The notes under the pieces are model-generated. The model ran no database searches. It had not been told where the DNA came from and was given only the letters and a program-made list of their open reading frames with translations. DNA of 64,000 nt, from NCBI RefSeq assembly GCF_005862305.2, contig NZ_CP054021.1:4939501-5003500 (forward strand), written 5' to 3'. The first letter of the stretch is position 1. Every line of letters begins with the position of its first letter. The stretch is from Rhizobium indicum. GTDB lineage: Bacteria; Pseudomonadota; Alphaproteobacteria; Rhizobiales; Rhizobiaceae. This document shows positions 19,029-28,069 of the stretch, piece after piece. The translations under genes and the position numbers were made by a program.

Positions 19029-19730
19029 TTAGTCGCGCATGCGGAGTTCGTCGGTCTGCATCTGCAGCGAGCCCAGCGTTTCCAGGAAGCTCATACCGAG
19101 CAGGCTCTGGTCGAGCCGGCCATCCTCGGAGACGCTGGCTGCGACATTGTTGCGGACGATCGGGCCGATCGCTACCTGGTCGAGCGTGACGGGTGCTGCG
19201 CGGCCGCGGCCGTTGGCGGTCATGACCGTCATGGAATAGGTGAGGCGGGAGAGGTCGATGCCGATCCGTTCGGCATCTTCGCGCGACAGCGCCACCATGC
19301 TGGCGCCGGTATCGACGAGCATCTCAATCGTCTGGCCGTTGACCGCGACATCGGCTTGGAAATGGCCGTTCAGCAGCTTGTGCAGGATGATCTCCTGGCC
19401 GCCCTCGCTTGTGGTGACGACGACGGCGCGGCCGGGAACGAGGCCGGCGAGCAGCCTGTTGCCGACGCCGAGCGCTTCCTGGCGATAGAGGTAGACGGTC
19501 ACGAGCGCCAGGATGATGACCAGCCAGATCATCATCTGACGCATCGTTTCGCTGACGCTGCGCCGGCTCGCCCAAATGCCGGCCGACAGCATCAGAGCGA
19601 TCGGCAGCAGATAGACGACGCGGCCGAAGTCGTCGCTCTGCAGGCCAAGGATGCGGCTGCTGTCATTGTTGACGATCAGCACGGCAAGGCCGATGCCGAT
19701 CACGACGAGGAAGACGGTCAAACGGATCAT
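19029..19730 (-). CDS. Membrane-anchored retropepsin-like aspartic protease (TIGR02281 type)
   Basis: A 233-residue protein. Three hydrophobic segments (about residues 1-20, 38-55 and 64-82) anchor it to the inner membrane. The C-terminal half is a clan AA protease domain with the active-site motif MLVDTGASMVALS near residue 136 and a following hydrophobic strand. One such domain acts as a dimer. Its ATG overlaps the DUF1289 gene stop by 4 bases. Substrate is unknown. Confidence 0.88.
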   Translation of the reverse strand: MIRLTVFLVVIGIGLAVLIVNNDSSRILGLQSDDFGRVVYLLPIALMLSAGIWASRRSVSETMRQMMIWLVIILALVTVYLYRQEALGVGNRLLAGLVPGRAVVVTTSEGGQEIILHKLLNGHFQADVAVNGQTIEMLVDTGASMVALSREDAERIGIDLSRLTYSMTVMTANGRGRAAPVTLDQVAIGPIVRNNVAASVSEDGRLDQSLLGMSFLETLGSLQMQTDELRMRD

Positions 19731-19945
19731 AAAGGCCGCTCCGGCCCACCGGCGAGGTTCGTTTTCATATGGTTCGACAGTGTGGCGGCACCTGCAAGCC
19801 TTGCCGGCAGCAGCTCCATGATCCGCCTTCGCTCAGTGTCGGAATAGCTCGTCCAGCTGCCGATTTCCTGAAGAGTCCGGCCGCAGCCGGCGCAAAATCC
19901 GGTGCTGGGCTCCAAGGAGCAGAGGTGAATGCAGGGTGTTTGCAT
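19727..19945 (-). CDS. DUF1289 small cysteine-rich protein
   Basis: A 72-residue protein with CIHLC...GFCAGCGRTLQEIGSW, the four-cysteine pattern of DUF1289 that probably binds a metal. It is co-transcribed with the retropepsin-like gene (4-base overlap) and starts 18 bases downstream of the cobS stop, so a three-gene minus-strand unit is possible. Function is not known. Confidence 0.88.
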   Translation of the reverse strand: MQTPCIHLCSLEPSTGFCAGCGRTLQEIGSWTSYSDTERRRIMELLPARLAGAATLSNHMKTNLAGGPERPL

Positions 19946-19963
19946 GAAGGATATATCGGAGTT

Positions 19964-20746
19964 TCAAAGAGCCGTGGCAAGGGCGCAAAGAGTGGCGATC
20001 TCGCAAATTTGCTGCGTCGCGCCCAGCGTATCGCCGGTGTGGCCGGCAAGCTTGCGGCGGATGAAAGCGGTGAAGGCAAACCCTGCGATGCCGGTGGCGA
20101 GCAGGCTTGCAACCAGCGGCCGCAGGCCGAATGCAGGCCAGATCAGAAGCGCTGCGACGAGGCCGGCTGAGGCGAGCGCAAACTGCATCGCCGCCTCGTC
20201 CGGCTGGCCGGTCGAGGCGGCCACGCCATCGGCCTTTGCCGGTGCCAACCGCTGCCAGTGCCAGGCGATGGCGCCGCGGCTGAGAGCCGCGACGGCGGGA
20301 ATGGCGAGGGCTGCAGTGACCGGCGAGGAATGGCGGACGATCACAGCAAGCGCGGCTGCGCGGATCGCCAAGGAGAGGATCAGCGCTATCGCGCCATAAG
20401 TGCCGATCCGGCTGTCTTTCATGATGAGGAGGCTCTGTTCGCGGCTCTTGCCGCCGCCGATGCCGTCGGCCGTATCGGCCAGACCGTCCTCGTGCAGCGC
20501 GCCGGTGACGAGGACCTGGATGGAAAGCGCGATCAAGGCTGCCATCAGCGGGTCCGCACGCAGCCCCAAAAGCAGGAGGAGGGCGAGTGCGGGTATGAAA
20601 CCGATGACGATGCCGGCAAAGGGAAAGGCGCGCACCAGCCGACCGAGCCTGCCGTCATAGCCTTTGAACAGCGATGGCGGCATGGGAATGCGGCTGAGGA
20701 AGGCGACGGCGCGGGCGGTATCGACCGCATAGTCCTTGATCTTCAT
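19964..20746 (-). CDS. cobS: Adenosylcobinamide-GDP ribazoletransferase (cobalamin synthase)
   Basis: A 260-residue inner-membrane enzyme (CobS, called CobV in the Pseudomonas naming) that joins adenosylcobinamide-GDP to alpha-ribazole in the last assembly stage of B12. Motifs visible: [26 protein letters not shown] (the Asp-rich catalytic site) and [10 protein letters not shown]. The start MKIKDYAVD is used because the 46 in-frame residues before it look unlike the family. It is divergent from cobT with a 169-base gap; I see no B12-box riboswitch there. Confidence 0.95.
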   Translation of the reverse strand: MKIKDYAVDTARAVAFLSRIPMPPSLFKGYDGRLGRLVRAFPFAGIVIGFIPALALLLLLGLRADPLMAALIALSIQVLVTGALHEDGLADTADGIGGGKSREQSLLIMKDSRIGTYGAIALILSLAIRAAALAVIVRHSSPVTAALAIPAVAALSRGAIAWHWQRLAPAKADGVAASTGQPDEAAMQFALASAGLVAALLIWPAFGLRPLVASLLATGIAGFAFTAFIRRKLAGHTGDTLGATQQICEIATLCALATAL

Positions 20747-20915
20747 TCTGCTTCGTTCTGCCAGAGGTTTCGGCTTGTGGTCTCGGCTTATGGTCGCGGC
20801 GGCGCTTTTGGAGTTGTTCGCCTCGTCCGCCCGCTTTAAGAGAGTTGCCATCCGCAAAGAAGCTGATTTGCGGGAAAAAAACAAGAATACCCGGATTCAT
20901 AGGAAAACCGCACAG

Positions 20916-21932
20916 ATGAGCGTTTCAGGCCTGCCGTTCGACGATTTCCGTACCCTGCTCCGTGACCTGCCGGGGCCGGATGCCCGCGCGCTGGTGGCGG
21001 CGCGCGAACGTGACGCGCAGCTGACCAAGCCGCCGGGCGCGCTCGGGCGGCTCGAGGAAATCGCCTTCTGGCTTGCTGCCTGGACGGGCCGCACACCTGC
21101 CGTCAACCGGCCGCTGGTGGCGATCTTTGCCGGCAATCACGGCGTCACCAGGCAGGGCATCACGCCCTTTCCGCCAACGGTGACGCAACAGATGGTCGAG
21201 AACTTTGCAGCGGGCGGTGCTGCCATCAACCAGATCTGCGTCGCCTATGATCTCGGGCTGAAAGTCTTCGATCTGGCGCTCGATTATCCCACCGGCGACA
21301 TCACCGAAGAAGCCGCGCTTTCCGAGCGCGATTGCGCCGCGACTATGGCCTTCGGCATGGAGGCGATCGCCGGCGGCACCGACCTGCTTTGCATCGGCGA
21401 GATGGGCATCGGCAATACGACGATTGCGGCGGCGATCAACTATGCGCTTTATGGCGGCTCCGCGCGCGACTGGGTGGGGCCGGGCACTGGTTCGGAAGGC
21501 GAGATGCTGGAGCGCAAGATCGCGGCGGTGGAAAAGGCGGTGGCGCTGCATGCTGACCATCTCGACGATCCGCTCGAGATCATGCGCCGGCTTGGCGGCC
21601 GCGAGATCGCGGCGATGGCCGGCGCCATCCTTGCTGCGCGCATGGAACGCATCCCGGTGCTGATCGACGGTTATGTCGCGACCGCAGCGGCGGCCATCCT
21701 CAAAGCCGCCAATCCGTCGGCACTCGATCATTGCCTGATCGGCCATGTCTCCGGCGAGCCCGGACATCTTCGCGCAATCGAGATGCTCGGCAAGACGCCG
21801 CTTCTGGCGCTCGGCATGCGGCTCGGCGAAGGCACCGGTGCGGCGCTTGCCGCCGGTATCGTCAAGGCGGCCGCCGCCTGTCATTCCGGCATGGCGACCT
21901 TCGCCCAGGCAGGTGTGTCGAACAAGCATTAA
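20916..21932 (+). CDS. cobT: Nicotinate-nucleotide--dimethylbenzimidazole phosphoribosyltransferase
   Basis: A 338-residue enzyme (CobT, CobU in Pseudomonas naming) that makes alpha-ribazole phosphate, the lower ligand of cobalamin. Family motifs: LTKPPGALGRLEEIA, FAGNHGVTRQGITPFP, CIGEMGIGNTTIAAA, and GEGTGAALA carrying the catalytic Glu. The ATG at 20916 fits the family start MSVSGLPFDD; upstream in-frame sequence runs back into the divergent cobS leader. CobS and CobT act in the same final branch, so the divergent pair is functional. Confidence 0.95.
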   Translation: MSVSGLPFDDFRTLLRDLPGPDARALVAARERDAQLTKPPGALGRLEEIAFWLAAWTGRTPAVNRPLVAIFAGNHGVTRQGITPFPPTVTQQMVENFAAGGAAINQICVAYDLGLKVFDLALDYPTGDITEEAALSERDCAATMAFGMEAIAGGTDLLCIGEMGIGNTTIAAAINYALYGGSARDWVGPGTGSEGEMLERKIAAVEKAVALHADHLDDPLEIMRRLGGREIAAMAGAILAARMERIPVLIDGYVATAAAAILKAANPSALDHCLIGHVSGEPGHLRAIEMLGKTPLLALGMRLGEGTGAALAAGIVKAAAACHSGMATFAQAGVSNKH

Positions 21933-22060
21933 GGTCGCGGTCGGCGCTGTGCGATCCGCACGCGTTCGCTTGCACGCCTCAAGTGGATTCGGTATTTGCG
22001 TATTCGCTCATTGATGGGGAGGCTCCCCGGTTTGATGCAACGGGAAGAGGAGAGGGCATC

Positions 22061-22444
22061 TTGACGAAGCCTGCGGTGACGAAAGAGACCGGACTTCGGC
22101 ATTTCATCGCCGCCGCCAGCTATTCCTGGGCGGGTTTCCTGCGGGTGCTGAAAGAGGCAGCCTTCCGCCAGGAACTTGGCTTCTTCGTCGTTTCGATCGC
22201 GGCGCTGGCGCTGGTGGGAGCCACTGCGGGCGAGATCGTCGTCGCGGTGCTTCTGTTTCTCGGGCTCTTTTCGATGGAGGCGATGAATACCGCCGTCGAA
22301 GAGGTGATCGACCGGATTTCGCCGGAGATTTCGATCGTCGGCAAACATGCCAAGGATCTCGGCTCCTTCGCGGTGACCTGCATGATCGCCGCCTGCTGCC
22401 TTTATCTCGGCTTCGTCCTCGGCAAGCACCTGTTCTTTAGTTGA
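22061..22444 (+). CDS. dgkA: Diacylglycerol kinase DgkA, TTG start
   Basis: A 127-residue integral membrane kinase that phosphorylates diacylglycerol, recycling it for phospholipid synthesis and osmoregulated glucan production. The signature EAMNTAVEEVIDRISPE and three membrane helices are clear. No suitable ATG exists; TTG at 22061 with GAGGAGAGGG 4-10 bases upstream gives the normal length and N-terminus (TKPAVTKETGLRHF). The gene ends immediately next to the convergent histidine kinase stop (22445), leaving no spacer. Confidence 0.92.
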   Translation: MTKPAVTKETGLRHFIAAASYSWAGFLRVLKEAAFRQELGFFVVSIAALALVGATAGEIVVAVLLFLGLFSMEAMNTAVEEVIDRISPEISIVGKHAKDLGSFAVTCMIAACCLYLGFVLGKHLFFS

Positions 22445-23986
22445 TCAGGCAAAACTCTTGCGCTTGCGCGCGACCGCCTGGGCCTCCTCGACGGCCGGCA
22501 GGCTCTGGAGCACGCGCTTGGCGGGCAGGATGGCGATAACTTCGGTGCCCTCGCGCAGCTTCGATTTCAGCAGGAACTGTCCGTCATGCTTGGCAAGGAT
22601 CGCCTGGACGATCGGCAGGCCGAGGCCGGTGCCCTGTTCGGCACTCTTGATGGCGATCGAGCCCTGGCCGAAGGCCGACAGGACGACGGGAATCTCTTCT
22701 TCCGGAATGCCGGGGCCATTGTCCTTGATCGAGATGTACTGGCCGCCGCCGGCGGTCCAGCCGACCTTGACGTGGATCTCGCCGCCCTGCGGCGTGAACT
22801 TGACGGCATTGGAGAGAAGGTTGAGCACCACCTGGCGCATCGACTTTTCGTCGGCCCAGATGGCCGGCAGCTGCCGCTCGAACTGGTCCGAAATGGCAAT
22901 GTTCTTGGCGCGGGCGCGCAGCTGGACCATGCCGATGCAATCTTCGGTGATATCGAGAAGCGAGATCGCCTCCTCGCTCAGCTCGTATTTGCCGGCCTCG
23001 ATGCGCGACAGGTCGAGGATCTCGTTGATGAGATCGAGCAGATGCTGGCCGGAGCGGTGGATATCGCCGGCATATTCCTTGTAGGTCGGATTGGCGAGCG
23101 GCCCCATGACTTCGGCCGACATCACCTCGGAAAAGCCGAGGATGGCGTTGAGCGGGGTTCTGAGTTCGTGCGACATGGAGGCAAGGAAGCGTGACTTGGC
23201 GAGGTTTGCCTCTTCGGCGCGGCGGCGAGCCTCGTCCGACATCGATTTCGCCACTTCCAGCTCGGCGATCAGGTCGTCCTTCTCCGATTGGTAGGAAAGG
23301 ATCCTGAGGTTCGACTTGAAGAGCCGGTCGCTGATATAATTGAAGAAGACGAGGGTGGTGGTGAAGAGCCCCGTCAGGCTGATTTCGAGGAGGTCGCGCG
23401 ACAGGCCGCTCTTGGCGGCAAGCGCCAGGACCGCCGGCGAGAAGGCGGCGAGCACGGCGGGCGTCAGCATGAAGTTCGACATCGCCGTGACGGAGAGCGC
23501 GATCAGCAGCGTGGCGCCCTTATAAAGAATGAAGCTCGACGGCTCGCAGGTGTCGCAGCCCTGCAATGCGAAGACGGCCCAGCAGCAGCCAATCAGGAAC
23601 TGGCCGGAGAGCAGCAGGCGGCGCCATTTGCGGGCGCTCTCGGAGGTGATCTCCTGCCGGCGCGCGCGCCTTGCAAGCAGGATATTGCCGGCGTGACAGG
23701 TGAGTGTCAGCAGCGCCCAGAAGATCAATTGCGTATCTTCAGTGAAATAGACGCCAAGCGTGGTGATGATGACGACGAAGAGCGGCATGATCGTCGCGCC
23801 CTGCAGCACCGACGCCACATACATGTCGAGCACGTCACGATCGAAGGAGGAATTGGACGCATGACCGGACTGAAGACGTTCGCGCGTCTGCCGCACGGCC
23901 TTGGAAACGGCCTTGTTGCGGTGGCTGCGCGACCTGTCGACGATGATCTTGTCGGTCGATGTGCTTACGCCGGTACTCATGTGCAC
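22445..23986 (-). CDS. Membrane sensor histidine kinase of the DivJ/PdhS/PleC type
   Basis: A 513-residue kinase. About six hydrophobic segments lie in residues 55-215. A short coiled coil (SEKDDLIAELEVAKS) leads to the HisKA domain with phospho-acceptor His in SMSHELRTPLNAILGFSE, then HATPase_c with N-box NLLSNAVKF, G1 DNGPGIP and G2 GTGLGLP. The H-box region, SEVMGPLANPTYKEYAGDI, is typical of alphaproteobacterial DivJ/PdhS kinases that signal to DivK/PleD-type regulators. No response regulator is adjacent. The call to this subgroup is from memory of the motif, not a tree. Confidence 0.88.
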   Translation of the reverse strand: MHMSTGVSTSTDKIIVDRSRSHRNKAVSKAVRQTRERLQSGHASNSSFDRDVLDMYVASVLQGATIMPLFVVIITTLGVYFTEDTQLIFWALLTLTCHAGNILLARRARRQEITSESARKWRRLLLSGQFLIGCCWAVFALQGCDTCEPSSFILYKGATLLIALSVTAMSNFMLTPAVLAAFSPAVLALAAKSGLSRDLLEISLTGLFTTTLVFFNYISDRLFKSNLRILSYQSEKDDLIAELEVAKSMSDEARRRAEEANLAKSRFLASMSHELRTPLNAILGFSEVMSAEVMGPLANPTYKEYAGDIHRSGQHLLDLINEILDLSRIEAGKYELSEEAISLLDITEDCIGMVQLRARAKNIAISDQFERQLPAIWADEKSMRQVVLNLLSNAVKFTPQGGEIHVKVGWTAGGGQYISIKDNGPGIPEEEIPVVLSAFGQGSIAIKSAEQGTGLGLPIVQAILAKHDGQFLLKSKLREGTEVIAILPAKRVLQSLPAVEEAQAVARKRKSFA

Positions 23987-24086
23987 GTTGAAACTTCATC
24001 CCAGGGTGGATAAGAGCTTAACCGGCAATTCTTAAGAAGATGTTTGCCATCTTTGCCAAGGATTTGTTTTTTAAGGAGGCAAAAGC

Positions 24087-24644
24087 GTGACACGGGGCCT
24101 GCGCCTGATTCGCGACGGCGTGACTGCTTTTGCCCTGCTGGCGCTCGTGGCGCTGATCGCCGCCAAGCTCAACGATGCAGCAAAAATCGAGCATGCAGGC
24201 GCCTTCCATGCTGCCGACGGGGATAGTCTGGTCTTGGGAGACGAACGTTTGCGCCTCGAAGGCATCGATGCGCCGGAACTCAACCAGAGCTGTGAGCGGG
24301 CGGGGAAAGCCTGGGCCTGCGGGCGCGCGGCGCGCGAGGCGCTGCAGGAGATGGTGCTGGTATCGGGAACGCTTTGTCAGGGCAGCCGGCGCGACCGCTA
24401 CGAAAGGCTGCTCGTCGTCTGCCGGAGCGGGGCAGGCGGCGACATCAATGCCGCCATGGTGCGCCGGGGCATGGCGATTTCCTATGGCGATTATGGCAAG
24501 GAGGAGGCCGAGGCGAAGGCTCAGAAGGCGGGCCTCTGGGCCGGGACTTTCGAGCGGCCGCGCGATGTGCGCGATCATGCGCGCCAGAGTTCCAGCTTTG
24601 ATGGCACCCTGCGCTTCATCGGGCAGATCGTCGGATGGGAATAA
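24087..24644 (+). CDS. Staphylococcal nuclease (SNase)-like protein with N-terminal anchor
   Basis: A 185-residue protein. Residues 10-30 form a signal anchor (GVTAFALLALVALIAAKL), followed by an OB-fold SNase domain: ADGDSL, LRLEGIDAPEL with the catalytic Asp, DRYERLLVVCR with the catalytic Arg, and AMVRRGMAISYGDY. It is probably exported and Ca-dependent. It ends 4 bases before the uracil-DNA glycosylase start, so the two are likely co-transcribed. Confidence 0.88.
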   Translation: MTRGLRLIRDGVTAFALLALVALIAAKLNDAAKIEHAGAFHAADGDSLVLGDERLRLEGIDAPELNQSCERAGKAWACGRAAREALQEMVLVSGTLCQGSRRDRYERLLVVCRSGAGGDINAAMVRRGMAISYGDYGKEEAEAKAQKAGLWAGTFERPRDVRDHARQSSSFDGTLRFIGQIVGWE

Positions 24645-24648
24645 AGCC

Positions 24649-25281
24649 ATGGGCGACGAAGCCATGCTAGAGAGGCTGCGGCGGGAGATCACCTGCTGTC
24701 GCATCTGTCGCGACGCACCGGCGAAAGGCCTCGAATACCGGCTGCCGCACGAGCCGCGGCCGGTGGCGGTGATCTCATCGAGCGCGCGCATCCTGATCGC
24801 TGGGCAGGCGCCCGGGCTTCGGGTGCACGAGAGCGGTCTGCCGTTCGACGATGCATCGGGCGACCGGCTGCGATCATGGCTCGGCGTTGACACGGCAAGC
24901 TTCTATGACCGCGACCGATTCGCCATCGTGCCGATGGGCTTCTGCTTTCCCGGCTACGACGACAAGGGCGCGGATCTGCCGCCGCGGCGCGAATGCGCGC
25001 CGTTCTGGCGGCAAAGAGTGATCTCGGCCATGCCGCAGATCGAACTGGTGCTGGTCATCGGCCAATATGCGCAGGCCTGGCATATGGCCGGCGAAAGGCA
25101 GGACAATATGACCGAGACGGTGCGAGCATGGCGTGACTGTCTTCTGTCCGACCGATCGCCGGCGGTTCTGCCGCTGCCGCATCCGAGCTGGCGCAATAGC
25201 GGCTGGCTGAAGCGCAATCCCTGGTTCGAGAAAGAATTGCTCCCGGTCCTGCAGGAACGGACGAAAATGCTGCTTTCCTGA
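24649..25281 (+). CDS. Uracil-DNA glycosylase family protein (family 4/5-like)
   Basis: A 210-residue protein. Motif 1 is LIAGQAPGLRVHESGLPFDD and motif 2 PLPHPSWRNSGWL, with the His characteristic of the UDG superfamily. Cysteines in CRIC near the N-terminus and in GFCFPGY...REC are placed as in the iron-sulphur cluster of family 4/5 enzymes, so a 4Fe-4S cluster is plausible. The start at 24649 removes a long unrelated in-frame extension that overlaps the SNase gene in another frame. It should excise deaminated bases from DNA; alternatively it is one of the superfamily members of unknown substrate. Confidence 0.85.
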   Translation: MGDEAMLERLRREITCCRICRDAPAKGLEYRLPHEPRPVAVISSSARILIAGQAPGLRVHESGLPFDDASGDRLRSWLGVDTASFYDRDRFAIVPMGFCFPGYDDKGADLPPRRECAPFWRQRVISAMPQIELVLVIGQYAQAWHMAGERQDNMTETVRAWRDCLLSDRSPAVLPLPHPSWRNSGWLKRNPWFEKELLPVLQERTKMLLS

Positions 25282-25344
25282 AACAAAATTCTTTTCGTTG
25301 CGCGGAATCGAGTTATACAAAGAAAATAATTCGAAAGGACTGTT

Positions 25345-25839
25345 GTGCGCATGGATCGCCTCGACCGAAAAATACTGCGTCTTCTGCAAGAAGATTCGAC
25401 GCTTGCCGTTGCCGATCTCGCCAAGAAAGTGGGGCTTTCGACGACGCCGTGCTGGCGGCGCATCCAGAAGATGGAAGAAGACGGCGTCATCAAGCGCCGA
25501 GTCGCCATTCTCGATCCGGAGAAGGTCAACACCAAGGTCACCGTCTTCGTGTCGATTCGCACTGCCACCCATTCGATTGAATGGCTGCGTCGCTTTTCCG
25601 AGGTGGTCGCCGAATTCCCCGAAGTGGTCGAATTCTACCGGATGAGCGGCGACGTCGACTATCTCCTGCGTGTCGTCGTGCCCGATATCGCCGCCTATGA
25701 CGCTTTTTATAAGCGGATGATCGCCAAGATCGAGATTCGCGACGTTTCCTCCGCCTTTGCGATGGAGCAGATCAAGTATTCGACGCAGCTGCCGCTCGAC
25801 TACATGATTCTCGACAATGCCAAGTCCAACGAGGATTGA
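25345..25839 (+). CDS. Lrp/AsnC-family transcriptional regulator
   Basis: A 164-residue Lrp-type regulator. The HTH is at about residues 6-50 (LDRKILRLLQEDSTLAVADL; VGLSTTPCWRRIQKME), followed by the RAM/AsnC ligand domain (DVDYLLRVVVPDIAAYDAF). GTG at 25345 is preceded by AAAGGA with 5-base spacing; ATG at 25351 is a possible alternative. It is followed by a GC-rich hairpin. The target is not apparent. Confidence 0.9.
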   Translation: MRMDRLDRKILRLLQEDSTLAVADLAKKVGLSTTPCWRRIQKMEEDGVIKRRVAILDPEKVNTKVTVFVSIRTATHSIEWLRRFSEVVAEFPEVVEFYRMSGDVDYLLRVVVPDIAAYDAFYKRMIAKIEIRDVSSAFAMEQIKYSTQLPLDYMILDNAKSNED

Positions 25840-25845
25840 GGTCAA

Positions 25846-25867
25846 GCGTGCGGCCATGACCGCACGC
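25846..25867 (+). terminator. Hairpin after the Lrp-type gene
   Basis: A perfect 8-base stem GCGTGCGG / CCGCACGC with a 6-base loop starts 7 bases after the stop. No T-run follows, so its role as terminator is moderate. Confidence 0.5.
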
Positions 25868-26555
25868 GATCATGCAAAATGCAACGAGGACTGGGACCAG
25901 GCGTGAGTCTGACCGGGGATATGCCCGTTGGAGGCGAGGTGTGACACACTGGCCGCACACTGGAATGCCGGTTCGGCAAGACCGAGTTCTGGCATATGCG
26001 GTCGGCGTTTGCAAAAAAGCCTCAAAAATAGCGAAAAAACGCTCAAATCTCCCCTAATTCCTGGAAAAATGAATAGCCTGGTAAGGATTCCGGGGTTATG
26101 GTCGATGAAACCAATGGGCGATATGTCATAATTTTGTCTCATTGGTATCGAATTCAGGACACCATGTTCTAAACCGCCACCTTGTTTGTGCTTGTTAGCC
26201 GGCGGTAGAGTTTATGCGCTTCGCCAGTATGTTCGACGGGGGTCGGGCGGTGGAGAATTTGACAAAGGGGTGTAGCGTTTGCGGCTTGCGATGGAAGATT
26301 TCCGTCGCGGAGCCGTTTGGCGTGTCTTTCGTCTAAATATCTGAAATTGTTGTATAAAAATCACGTTGTCGGGGAAAGTATCCGGTGAGAACCCATCTGG
26401 CGTGTATCGAGAATTGCTTGATAGGGCCTTGTATGTGATGACGGTTTGGCGGTTCGATCGATCCGCACGCCGAGATGGCTGTTCAAACTGGGCCGGCTTC
26501 AAATCGACTACCCGATCTGAAGCCAGCCCCGATCGACAAAGGAATGGATTGGTAA
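25868..26555. other. Long non-coding upstream region of the porin gene
   Basis: Nearly 700 bases without a convincing gene; short open frames on both strands lack good start signals. It is more AT-rich than the flanking genes, especially 26000-26210 and 26320-26370. It must contain the porin promoter and a leader; TATAAA at about 26354 could be a -10 element, but I cannot pair it with a good -35. A further imperfect stem lies near 25960-26000. Confidence 0.5.
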
Positions 26556-27620
26556 ATGAACATCAGAATGGTTTTGCTTGCATCAGCAGCAGCATTTGCT
26601 GCATCGACGCCGGTTCTTGCAGCTGACGCTATTGTTGCTGCTGAGCCGGAACCGGTTGAATATGTTCGCGTCTGCGACGCTTACGGCACCGGCTACTTCT
26701 ACATCCCGGGCACCGAAACCTGCCTCAAGATCGAAGGCTACATCCGTTTCCAGGTCAACGTTGGCGAAGATGTCGGCGGCGATTCGGACTGGGATGCCGT
26801 CACCCGCGGTCAGGTTCAGTTCACGGCCAAGAGCGACACCGAGTATGGTCCGCTGACCGGCGTCATCGTCATGCAGTTCAATGCTGACAATGCCACCGAT
26901 CAGGACGCCATCCTCGACTCCGCTTACCTCGACGTCGCGGGCTTCCGCGCCGGTCTGTTCTACAGCTGGTGGGACGATGGTCTCTCTGGCGAAACCGACG
27001 ACATCGGTTCGGTCGTAACGCTGCATAACTCCATCCGCTATCAGTATGAAAGCGGCACCTTCTACGCCGGCCTCAGCGTCGACGAACTGGAAGACGGCGT
27101 TTACCAGGGTGACGTGGATCCCGTCACCGGCCTCCTTGTTCCGAACGATGGTCCGAACAATGTCGGCGTTGCCTTCGGCGTTGGCGGCACTGCCGGCGCA
27201 TTCAGCTACCAGGTCACTGGCGGCTGGGACGTCGACAACGAAGACGGCGCTATCCGTGCAATGGGTACGGTTGACATCGGTCCCGGTACGCTCGGCCTCG
27301 CTGCTGTGTACTCTTCCGGCCCGAACTCCTACTACTCGACGGCTGAATGGGCAGTTGCTGCCGAATACGCCATCAAGGCAACCGACAAGCTGAAAATCAC
27401 CCCGGGTGTTCAGTACTACGCCAACTACATCGGCGGTGCCAGCGCGGGTGACACCGTTCCTAGCGATTACGACGGTGCCGGTGATGCATGGAAGGTCGGT
27501 CTGACGGTTGATTACCAGATCGTCGACAACTTCTACGCCAAGGCTTCGGTTCAGTACCTCGATCCGGAAGATGCTGACGACTCCACGACGGGCTACTTCC
27601 GTCTGCAGCGTTCGTTCTAA
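26556..27620 (+). CDS. ropA: Outer-membrane porin, RopA-like (Porin_2 family)
   Basis: A 354-residue trimeric general porin for small hydrophilic solutes. The signal peptide is residues 1-22, cut at VLA-ADAI. The early motif RVCDAYGTGYFYIPGTETCLKIEGYIRF is typical of rhizobial porins (two Cys). The acidic loops and a C-terminal aromatic residue (LQRSF) are as expected for BAM-dependent insertion. Codon use looks more biased toward C-ending codons than neighbours, fitting high expression. It is monocistronic with a strong terminator. The exact paralogue (RopA1, RopA2) cannot be told. Confidence 0.93.
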   Translation: MNIRMVLLASAAAFAASTPVLAADAIVAAEPEPVEYVRVCDAYGTGYFYIPGTETCLKIEGYIRFQVNVGEDVGGDSDWDAVTRGQVQFTAKSDTEYGPLTGVIVMQFNADNATDQDAILDSAYLDVAGFRAGLFYSWWDDGLSGETDDIGSVVTLHNSIRYQYESGTFYAGLSVDELEDGVYQGDVDPVTGLLVPNDGPNNVGVAFGVGGTAGAFSYQVTGGWDVDNEDGAIRAMGTVDIGPGTLGLAAVYSSGPNSYYSTAEWAVAAEYAIKATDKLKITPGVQYYANYIGGASAGDTVPSDYDGAGDAWKVGLTVDYQIVDNFYAKASVQYLDPEDADDSTTGYFRLQRSF

Positions 27621-27636
27621 TCCACTTGGTGGATAT

Positions 27637-27660
27637 GCTCCCGGTCTTCGGACCGGGAGC
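27637..27660 (+). terminator. Terminator hairpin after the porin gene
   Basis: A perfect 10-base stem GCTCCCGGTC / GACCGGGAGC with the stable UUCG tetraloop begins 16 bases after the stop codon. The downstream sequence is AT-rich rather than a pure T-run. Confidence 0.8.
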
Positions 27661-27704
27661 ACTTAAATTAGTTTCTGATCCGAGTGACCTCCGATCAGCT
27701 ACGG

Positions 27705-27736
27705 GGACGGGTCCGGTCTTCCCTGCCGGACCGTCC
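27705..27736 (+). terminator. Second hairpin in the porin-LysR gap
   Basis: An imperfect inverted repeat (GGACGG-GTCCGG / CCGGAC-CGTCC) with a 9-base loop is followed after a few bases by GTTTTTG. It may back up the porin terminator. The rest of the gap to 28069 shows no gene that I can support and should hold the LysR promoter. Confidence 0.4.
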
Positions 27737-28069
27737 TTGCAGTGTTTTTGACGCGCAGTCTTCAAGGCAGTCAATGACGATGCCTTCAGGTGAGCCGAAC
27801 CGGTGCGGTGTGTATTGCACTCAGCATCCCGCCAGCCTCGTTCTAGAGGCACCCTGTTTTTCCATTTTTCCAACGAGCTGGATCCACCGATAGAATTGTC
27901 GTGTGGACGGCTGTTTGTCTATTCTCCCCTTCGGCATCTGTTTGTTTTGTCGCAACAGGTCGCGAAAAGAAAATCCAATGCCGACAATGTGATCACAGCT
28001 TTTTGGGAGAGAGGATACAACCCTTGCTGGGGGCCGGCATTCATTCCTACTCGCGGATAGCTTGTTCTT

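Noticed and set aside
20747-20915. Cobalamin riboswitch between cobS and cobT
   Set aside because: The 169-base divergent gap shows no B12-box-like conserved sequence or fitting fold that I can see.
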